NCBI GenBank assembly: GCA_006383075.2
Contig: SMNH02000002.1
Span: forward strand, 613,817 to 677,816
Source of the DNA: Kordia sp. TARA_039_SRF
Lineage (GTDB): Bacteria > Bacteroidota > Bacteroidia > Flavobacteriales > Flavobacteriaceae
DNA: 64,000 nt
Direction of reading: 5' to 3'
The notes below the pieces were generated by a model, which saw only the letters and a list, made by a program, of their open reading frames with translations, made no database searches and was not told the origin of the DNA. This document shows, one piece after another, positions 46,794 to 53,226 of the stretch (position 1 is the stretch's first letter; each line of letters starts with the position of its first letter). Position numbers and translations under genes: made by a program.

Positions 46794-48473
46794 TCATGGT
46801 TTTTGAGATTTTTCAATTTGTTTTATAAAATAAGACGGTTTTAATCCTGTTATTCTTGTAAACGTTTTAGAAAAAGTTTGTGGACTTTTAAATCCAACCT
46901 CTACCGAAATTGCTTTAATTGTATACTTTCGGAATCTTGAATCCTTTTTTATTTTTTCAATGGCATAATTAACACGAAGCTCGTTAAGATATGTGTTTAG
47001 GTTTTTATTTTTAAGATAATTTATAGTTTTAGATAGATAGGTTGTATTTGTATTAAATTCCTTCGCCAAAGAAATCAATGTTATTTGAGAATCTGTAAAC
47101 TCGTTATTCTTTTCAAAATTTTCAATTGATTGAATAATTTTATTTAATATATCCTTGGGAATATCTAATTCTTCACCTTCTATTGTATTTTTAGAAATTT
47201 CAAGTTGTTTATCACTTTGACTATTTATTAATGAATTAAACCTTTTCTTTAAAGTAATTTGTCTTATAACTAAATAGATAATAATCACTACTGCTAAAAA
47301 AACAACTGATAAGAAATAATAGCTTCTTGATTTATTTTGTATTTCAAGACTCCTAATTAACTCCTCTTTCTCGGCAGTATATTTTGGAATATCATACTTA
47401 AATTTTAAATTTTCGTTTATGTAAATATAATTGCTATTAAGAATACTATCAGATTGAATTAACTTTTGGATATACTTTAATTGATTTTTGAGGTCTTTTT
47501 TTTCTTCATAGTATTCACTTAATATATAGTAGGTTTCTCTTATTTCGGGAATCAAATCTTTCATTTTATCAAAAATAGAATCTACTTTTTTCAAATGTAA
47601 GATTGCTTTTTCTTCATTATTGAACTCTAACTCAGTTTTAGCTAAATAAAAATTTGCTTCTGCGGTATTTGGCAAATGCTGATTTTCTGTAAAGTATGTC
47701 TTTGCTAATTCTAAATAATTTTTAGCTTGGTCAAGATCATTTTTTAAAAACAGAATAATACCTTTATTTAATATAAAATAGTGATAAAGATCCTTAAATT
47801 CATTCTCTTGAGTTTCTTTTATACCAAAATCATTATAGTGTGATGCAGAATCTAATTTGTTTAAATTTTTGTAAGTAAATGATAAAGCAAAAATGGCGTG
47901 CAAATAATTTTCTTGACTTATGACATCAGTATGGTTTTTTGCAAATTCTATATTTTCTTTATGAATTTTTAATGCCTCATCATAATTTCCAATTCTATCT
48001 TTTAAGATACCTATTTGATGGTTACTTTGAAAAAAACATCTCTTATCATTTGTTTCTTTAGCATACTCGTTTGCTTCTATTAATGCATCTAAAGCCTTCT
48101 TGAAATTTCGCTTTTCTCTATAAAAAATAGCCTTTCCAATATGTCCTATTGGTGTAAAAATAGGATCTGATTCTTTTTCTGATATCTTCAATATACTATC
48201 CAAACTAGATATCTTTAAACTATCGTTTTTAGTATAATTATATTTATAATAATAGCCCGCCTTAACACTAAGTAGATTATTTTCTTTTTGTGCCTTTCCT
48301 ATAAACTTATTGATATACATAAATCTCAAGGTTGTATCAACAGTTGAATTTATTTTTTTTGACAATATTTCAAGATTTAATGTATCAAGTGAATCCTGAG
48401 CATATACTGGAAATGACAAAAGAAAAATAAAAAATAGGTTTATAAGAACAATAAGGAATCGCATAACTAACAC
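46794..48473 (-). CDS. TPR-containing AraC-type transcriptional regulator
   Basis: 559 residues. Signal peptide or N-terminal TM (residues 5-25, ends PVYAQ). TPR-like helical repeats (about 60-350) in the periplasm, a TM helix at about 380-400 (YFLSVVFLAVVIIIYLVI), then a cytoplasmic C-terminal AraC HTH pair (TLISLAKEFNTNTTYLSKTI and TIKAISVEVGFKSPQTFSKTF). This is the common flavobacterial one-component sensor with periplasmic sensing. It lies 135 bp upstream of the GG-leader peptide operon, same strand. Confidence 0.92.
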   Translation of the reverse strand: MLVMRFLIVLINLFFIFLLSFPVYAQDSLDTLNLEILSKKINSTVDTTLRFMYINKFIGKAQKENNLLSVKAGYYYKYNYTKNDSLKISSLDSILKISEKESDPIFTPIGHIGKAIFYREKRNFKKALDALIEANEYAKETNDKRCFFQSNHQIGILKDRIGNYDEALKIHKENIEFAKNHTDVISQENYLHAIFALSFTYKNLNKLDSASHYNDFGIKETQENEFKDLYHYFILNKGIILFLKNDLDQAKNYLELAKTYFTENQHLPNTAEANFYLAKTELEFNNEEKAILHLKKVDSIFDKMKDLIPEIRETYYILSEYYEEKKDLKNQLKYIQKLIQSDSILNSNYIYINENLKFKYDIPKYTAEKEELIRSLEIQNKSRSYYFLSVVFLAVVIIIYLVIRQITLKKRFNSLINSQSDKQLEISKNTIEGEELDIPKDILNKIIQSIENFEKNNEFTDSQITLISLAKEFNTNTTYLSKTINYLKNKNLNTYLNELRVNYAIEKIKKDSRFRKYTIKAISVEVGFKSPQTFSKTFTRITGLKPSYFIKQIEKSQKP

Positions 48474-48485
48474 TTTATAAATAAA

Positions 48486-48502
48486 AACACTTCATTTATA
48501 AA
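48486..48502 (+). promoter_or_regulatory. 17-bp motif upstream of the TPR-AraC regulator gene
   Basis: AACACTTCATTTATAAA, identical to the minus-strand motif at 46744-46760. A partial second copy (AACACTTTATAAAT) sits at 48469-48482, overlapping the start of the regulator gene. Candidate autoregulation site shared with the peptide operon. Confidence 0.6.
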
Positions 48503-48616
48503 CCATAACTTACTCTATTTGGAATATTGAAGTGACTTTAAATACATTTACACCAATCAAAAAAATCTGACAACGAAAGTAGAAGATTAATTTTAATAAA
48601 CAAAAAAACAGCGACA

Positions 48617-49060
48617 ATGGCATTAGAAAATTTGATTAGTGTAGAATTTACACAAGAAGAACTTACCAATTTAGACACACACTTAGAAGCTATTCAGCAA
48701 ATCCTAGCTGGAAAAACAGTAAACCTTACTCCCGAACAACGACAACAATACGGGCGTATTGCCAACCAAAACAAATTGATTGTTGACAAAGCCAAAAGTC
48801 ACATGGAACAACATCCAAATTGGGTGCCAAGCTTTATTGACAAAGCAGAATTTGACAAAGACTACACCGCACGCATGCAAATAGAAGGGCGTGTGCAAAT
48901 GTTGGAGAATCTTACCCAACAACTGCTAGACACTAAAACCTTACTAGACCATGATAACTATACAAATACATTGAGTTTTTATAGAACCATGCGTTACTTA
49001 GCTGGCGAAAATGAAGCTGGAGCTAAAACTGTATATGAAGACATGAAAAACACTCTTTAA
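48617..49060 (+). CDS. Hypothetical helical cytoplasmic protein
   Basis: 147 residues: MALENLISVEFTQEELTNLD, helices with QQILAGKTVNLTPEQRQQYG, and AEFDKDYTARMQIEGRVQML. No signal peptide, Cys or TM. The well-formed sequence suggests a conserved Bacteroidota protein of unknown function. Divergent from the TPR-AraC regulator. Confidence 0.78.
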   Translation: MALENLISVEFTQEELTNLDTHLEAIQQILAGKTVNLTPEQRQQYGRIANQNKLIVDKAKSHMEQHPNWVPSFIDKAEFDKDYTARMQIEGRVQMLENLTQQLLDTKTLLDHDNYTNTLSFYRTMRYLAGENEAGAKTVYEDMKNTL

Positions 49061-49437
49061 AAAGGCTTCAAGAACACAAAATACCGATGAAACTACCGCT
49101 CCTAGTAGTTAATTAGCATTTACATGCATCATTTTACTATTTACAAGAGATACATTAATATTTATAAATACTTATTTAATCCTTAAAAATTGTAAAGTAC
49201 TCTTTTTATTGTTCAAAATGACGGATATAAATCGTATTCTAATCATTATAAATAGTAAAATAACGCATCAAAATAGTTCATCAACACTTATAAAGCTCTT
49301 TTCATAGGTACTACCCCTTACAGTGATGGGGTGATGATTATCGTTAAACTTTATTGCAAATACAACTGTGTATCCCTAAAAACAGTCGTGGAAACCGAAA
49401 AACGTACGAGTAGGTGTATTAAAAATCAATATCTATA
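49061..49437. other. 377-bp leader/intergenic region
   Basis: AT-rich; holds the palindrome ACCCC-ttacagtgat-GGGGT at 49313-49332, about 105 bp before the following lipoprotein gene, and a partial AACACTTATAAA match at 49273. No coding frame supported. Confidence 0.5.
49313..49332 (+). promoter_or_regulatory. ACCCC...GGGGT inverted repeat, candidate operator
   Basis: Perfect 5-bp arms with a 10-bp spacer in otherwise AT-rich DNA upstream of the lipoprotein gene at 49438. GC-rich arms stand out from background; the binding protein is unknown. Confidence 0.45.
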
Positions 49438-50862
49438 ATGAAAAAAGTAAAAAACCTCTGTCAATTTTTATGTATCTTGGCTTTGTTCGTATCATTTACT
49501 AATTGTCAAAATGATTCAGTTTCAGAAATGCAACATGAAGAAATTCTACAAAAAGAGTTTCCTTTTAAAACAACATTACTAAGTAAGCAAGATATTGCTA
49601 CAAATAGTAAATTAAGTAACCAAATGAGAAATCTAAAAATCATACAATCAAGCGATGCTTCAAAGAGCGTGTATAATGCTATGCATGATTTTACGATTGA
49701 CACAGATGCTGTAAAACTCATTGAAAGTACCGAAAACAATACACATTCCTATACTTTTCCAATTGAGCGTAGTCAGCCAAATGGTAGTGAGCTAGAAAAC
49801 TTAGTTTTTATGTATGATGAAGCTACAGATAACTATTCAGCAAGTTTAGTTACGTATCACTTTTCACAGACACAACTTCAAGAGTTCATTAATACAGGTC
49901 ATATTACATCTTCAAGTTATAATATTAGTTATGAATCAATAGATACAAACATTGATGATATTTTAAATAAAAATATGACAGTTCCATGTACTACTACATA
50001 TACCACTTATCATATTACACCAGACACCAATGAAACATTTTTATATTCCACAAATGGAGTTGCTCAAAATGCTTGCGAACACGAAAATGATGATGCCCCT
50101 TGTGACACGTATACTGTGATTGTTATTGATTGTCCTGATGGTGGAGGAACTACAGGTACTACACATGATACTGGAGACTATTCAAATAACACTTCATCAA
50201 GTAGTTCGACTAGCGGCGGTGGCAGTAGTGGAACTACTAATGAGCCTAATGATAATCAAAATGAGGTTATTACATCTCCAACCAAAGATAAGTTACAAGA
50301 CTTTTCTGATATATTGAATGATGTTTTAGGTGAAGGAAACTGGGAATTAGGTCAAGATGATAATTCCGATGATGCACCTAATTTTGAGTCTGCTGAAGAA
50401 CTTGAAGCCTTTTTGGAGAGTCTTGAAAATAATAATTTCACTGTAGAGTCTTCGGAGTTTATAGATTTACAACAATCTACTAGAAGAGATGTACACAGTA
50501 TGCACTTTAGTTCATTTCCAAGTGCAACTCTTAGAGCCACTGTTAAACTCAACACTCCTCAAACTAATGTCCCTTTGGCAGCATCAAATTTTTTAAGTGT
50601 CAGAACTACAGTTCATGGAAGTACTTCGTTTTTTAGATGGACTCAATATGATTCCGAAGATATGTCTGATAATACTTCTCCTCAGATTGAAATTGATGAA
50701 GCTAATAACAGACTTAAAATTAAAGTGGAAGGTAATATGGAAATTGGTTTTAGAATGTTTGGGAATTACTTCACTTCTGACCAGTCAATAACAGTAGAAT
50801 TAGTATATAACTTAACAACTGCTATACTAATCTCTCAATATAGCCTTTGGTATTTAAATTAA
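49438..50862 (+). CDS. Hypothetical lipoprotein with Gly/Ser-rich linker
   Basis: 474 residues. Lipobox in FTNCQNDS (Cys about residue 23). N-terminal domain to about 230 containing several Cys (PCTTTY, NACEH, DAPCDTY), a low-complexity linker (SSSSTSGGGSSGTTN, about 250-270), and a C-terminal beta-rich domain starting around 340. Probably surface-exposed. No family recognised. Followed after 19 bp by another small lipoprotein gene. Confidence 0.75.
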   Translation: MKKVKNLCQFLCILALFVSFTNCQNDSVSEMQHEEILQKEFPFKTTLLSKQDIATNSKLSNQMRNLKIIQSSDASKSVYNAMHDFTIDTDAVKLIESTENNTHSYTFPIERSQPNGSELENLVFMYDEATDNYSASLVTYHFSQTQLQEFINTGHITSSSYNISYESIDTNIDDILNKNMTVPCTTTYTTYHITPDTNETFLYSTNGVAQNACEHENDDAPCDTYTVIVIDCPDGGGTTGTTHDTGDYSNNTSSSSSTSGGGSSGTTNEPNDNQNEVITSPTKDKLQDFSDILNDVLGEGNWELGQDDNSDDAPNFESAEELEAFLESLENNNFTVESSEFIDLQQSTRRDVHSMHFSSFPSATLRATVKLNTPQTNVPLAASNFLSVRTTVHGSTSFFRWTQYDSEDMSDNTSPQIEIDEANNRLKIKVEGNMEIGFRMFGNYFTSDQSITVELVYNLTTAILISQYSLWYLN

Positions 50863-50881
50863 TAACTTCAAAATTACTACA

Positions 50882-51355
50882 ATGAGAATTAAGTATGTTT
50901 TAACCTTTTTTATCCTGCTGTTAATAATAGCATGTAATAGCTATCAACCTTTTTCTAGTTCAAAAGAAAAAAGAATGAAATCAGAAACAATTAAAAAAGA
51001 CTTGAAACTATCTAGCAAGAATTTCAAGAAAATCAAAAAAGAAGATTCTATTTTATTTTCAATAGCAACTGCACTTGAAAAAAAGGTTCGACTTAACCTC
51101 ATTAAAAGACGTTTAGACTCTTTCTTTTCAAATAATTACACAAAAAAAGAACTTCTAACCATTTTAAAACTTGACTATAATTTTCCTAAAATCAAAAAAC
51201 CTTTCGAGTTTAATAGAAGAAAAGATGCTCAAGGCATCGATTTTAAAGATATTAATGAAATGAAAAAGTTTTTTAATGAAGGCGGGGTAGAAAAAAAACT
51301 TGATAGTGTATTGGGAATGAAAAAAAGAGACTCCACCCAAAAAAAGAATAGATAA
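50882..51355 (+). CDS. Small Lys-rich lipoprotein
   Basis: 157 residues with lipobox MRIKYVLTFFILLLIIACNS. The mature part is helical and strongly basic (KKEDSILFSIATALEKK, RRLDSFFSNNYTKKELL). Co-transcribed with the preceding lipoprotein (19-bp gap) and ended by the terminator at 51387-51437. Function unknown. Confidence 0.7.
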   Translation: MRIKYVLTFFILLLIIACNSYQPFSSSKEKRMKSETIKKDLKLSSKNFKKIKKEDSILFSIATALEKKVRLNLIKRRLDSFFSNNYTKKELLTILKLDYNFPKIKKPFEFNRRKDAQGIDFKDINEMKKFFNEGGVEKKLDSVLGMKKRDSTQKKNR

Positions 51356-51386
51356 TTCCATAAATCAAAAATCCTTTTAAAAACTC

Positions 51387-51437
51387 AAAAAGCCATGCTC
51401 ACAAAAAGCATAGCCTGCCATCGGCATGGCTTTTTTT
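51387..51437 (+). terminator. Terminator after the lipoprotein pair
   Basis: Stem AAAAAGCCATGC / GCATGGCTTTTT with a 25-nt loop (containing a smaller hairpin) and T-run. Confidence 0.8.
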
Positions 51438-51490
51438 AACTTTTCTTTCCCTGTACCAATAGCCATTTAACCATAACAAACTTTAAAATT

Positions 51491-51766
51491 ATGATTACTA
51501 AAGAACAACGTAAAAGACTAAAAAAAACTTTAGGATATCACTATACTGGCAACGTATTGAAAATCTTAAAAAAGCGAGGCATTACCAACCGTAAAGGTTC
51601 ACCCTACGGTTCTTCCATGATTCGGAATGTGTACAATGGCTTAAATGAAAACAAAGAAATTGAAAACGCCATACTCGACTTGTATATTCAAAAACTGGAA
51701 GAAAAAGAAAATGAGTACAAAACAAGAAATAAATTATTAGGTCTCGACACTGATACTGAAAGTTAA
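51491..51766 (+). CDS. Small hypothetical protein, HTH-like
   Basis: 91 residues: MITKEQRKRLKKTLGYHYTG, VLKILKKRGITNRKGSPYGS and SMIRNVYNGLNENKEIENAI. The arrangement of two helices separated by a short turn around GITNRKGSPYG is DNA-binding-like (compare recombinase or phage Cro-like helices), but no family can be named. Confidence 0.65.
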   Translation: MITKEQRKRLKKTLGYHYTGNVLKILKKRGITNRKGSPYGSSMIRNVYNGLNENKEIENAILDLYIQKLEEKENEYKTRNKLLGLDTDTES

Positions 51767-51819
51767 CTATTAAACAACTTTCCCCTATTGCTATTGATAG
51801 CCATAAAACCAACAATAGC

Positions 51820-51966
51820 ATGTATAACATCGCAACATTAGTAATAGGATTGTGTAGTGTATTCGTCGTATTCATTATCATACTACTAATCCTATATTTT
51901 AAAAGAAATTCCCATAATAATGAAGTCGACAAAGAAATTGAAAGGGAATTAAAAAAACGTAAATAA
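51820..51966 (+). CDS. Single-span membrane peptide
   Basis: 48 residues: MYNIATLVIGLCSVFVVFII with one TM helix (about 5-27), then a charged tail (NNEVDKEIERELKKRK). Begins 53 bp after the HTH-like gene and ends 18 bp before the AraC-type gene, likely co-transcribed with it. Confidence 0.55.
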   Translation: MYNIATLVIGLCSVFVVFIIILLILYFKRNSHNNEVDKEIERELKKRK

Positions 51967-51984
51967 GCAATAAAAACGAATATT

Positions 51985-52731
51985 ATGAAAATCATACATA
52001 CCATTTTTTTAATAACTGGCGTATTACTGTTGAGTGTATCATTTGTATATGGCAAGGAGTATGAAAAAACTCAAAAAGGAATTCAAGAGTTGTCACTTTC
52101 AAGCAAAGTAATACAATCTGACAACTTAACCTTAGTTGCTGAGCAAGAAAAAATGATGAATCTACTGCTTAAAAGAAAAGAAACTTTTGAACAAAAATAT
52201 TTTATACTTATTGGTATTGTGTTGCTTTTAGTAGTTCTTTTTGGATTGTTATGTTTTTTTAATAAACGTAGAGACAAACGATTGAACAAAATTATATCAC
52301 TGTTAGAAAAAATTAAAACTGAACACACAAATACTATTACTGATGATAATCACAATAATAAAAATACAACACTAGATATTGATCCTTGCATCATACAATC
52401 TATTCTTGAAAACTTGCGAGATTTTGAAAATGAACAAGGATTCCTAAACACCAAAATTACATTATTTGAGTTCGCAAAAAAGCTGCAAACCAACACCAAA
52501 TACTTATCGAAAGTAATCAATACTTATAAACTAAAATCATTTCGAAATTATATCAATGATTTACGAATTCAATACAGTATTGAAAAATTAGAAAAAAAGA
52601 CTGATTTCAGAAATTACACGATAAGCGCTATGGCAAAAGAGGTTGGTTTTAGCAATAGAGAATCGTTTACAAAAGCATTTCAAAAGAAAACAGGAGAAAC
52701 CATCTCAGAATTTCTGAAACAAACTCCATAA
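51985..52731 (+). CDS. Short membrane-bound AraC-type regulator
   Basis: 248 residues. Two hydrophobic segments (about 5-22 and 72-93) and a C-terminal AraC HTH pair (TLFEFAKKLQTNTKYLSKVI and TISAMAKEVGFSNRESFTKA). The DNA-binding part is clearly paralogous to that of the 46794-48473 regulator, but the TPR sensor is missing; only a ~50-residue periplasmic loop remains. It is either a truncated paralogue or a simpler sensor. Confidence 0.88.
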   Translation: MKIIHTIFLITGVLLLSVSFVYGKEYEKTQKGIQELSLSSKVIQSDNLTLVAEQEKMMNLLLKRKETFEQKYFILIGIVLLLVVLFGLLCFFNKRRDKRLNKIISLLEKIKTEHTNTITDDNHNNKNTTLDIDPCIIQSILENLRDFENEQGFLNTKITLFEFAKKLQTNTKYLSKVINTYKLKSFRNYINDLRIQYSIEKLEKKTDFRNYTISAMAKEVGFSNRESFTKAFQKKTGETISEFLKQTP

Positions 52732-52752
52732 GAAATTAGAAAATTAATACAT

Positions 52753-52820
52753 AAAAAAACAGCTAATGGTAGTTAAGTATCACGTTGGATTGGGGAATCT
52801 TTTAGTATAGCTGTTTTTTA
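52753..52820 (+). terminator. Terminator-like structure after the AraC gene
   Basis: Perfect 12-bp stem AAAAAACAGCTA / TAGCTGTTTTTT with a 42-nt loop, 22 bp after the stop codon. Confidence 0.6.
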
Positions 52821-52823
52821 ACC

Positions 52824-52866
52824 AAGCAAGACGGTTCTTTCTATTTGAAGTAAGTCCGTCTTGCTT
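52824..52866. repeat. Perfect 11-bp inverted repeat
   Basis: AAGCAAGACGG / CCGTCTTGCTT separated by 21 nt, immediately after the preceding structure. Could be part of the same terminator or a structured RNA. Confidence 0.6.
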
Positions 52867-53196
52867 ACATAAAATCCATAACAAAAATAAAGGCTAAAAC
52901 AAATCAGTTTGGGGAAGCTGAAACCTAGAAACTTTTAAACTTTAGTGGTATTGCTGAAATACTATGGTGGATAACAATTTATGTGTTTAAGTTGATGGTT
53001 AATGTAGACTTTGTATTAGAGTAGCTAGGCTTTTAGCTACTCTACTTATTTAAAATTTTAAAAATTGATATGTAGAAATTGAATACACATTTTATCAAAG
53101 GATTTCTCATCGAATTTCTCACCGCATCGATTCTGTTTGCGTTAATTGTCTTGATAGGAATTTGTTTTTTTACCTCTTAAAACTACAACTTAAAAT

Positions 53197-53226
53197 CTTG
53201 TTGCTAGTTGTTGCGTTTTGTTGCTA
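53197..53226 (+). repeat. TTGTTGC-rich repeat, copy 1 (end of RM locus)
   Basis: CTTGTTGCTAGTTGTTGCGT followed by TTTGTTGCTA, abutting the hsdR stop codon. Related copies at 60633-60661, 62213-62242 and 62299-62328, all in the same orientation. Confidence 0.75.

Larger units (their letters stand above)
52732..53196. other. Gene-free region with two long hairpins
   Basis: Holds the terminator-like structure at 52753-52820 and a second hairpin at 52824-52866. A 33-codon TTG-started frame at 53079-53180 would encode a hydrophobic peptide (ASILFALIVLIGICFF); not supported enough to call. Confidence 0.5.

Noticed and set aside
53079..53180. 33-codon TTG-started hydrophobic frame beside the RM repeats
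   Set aside because: Non-ATG start, no promoter or conservation evidence; mentioned only within the intergenic entry.
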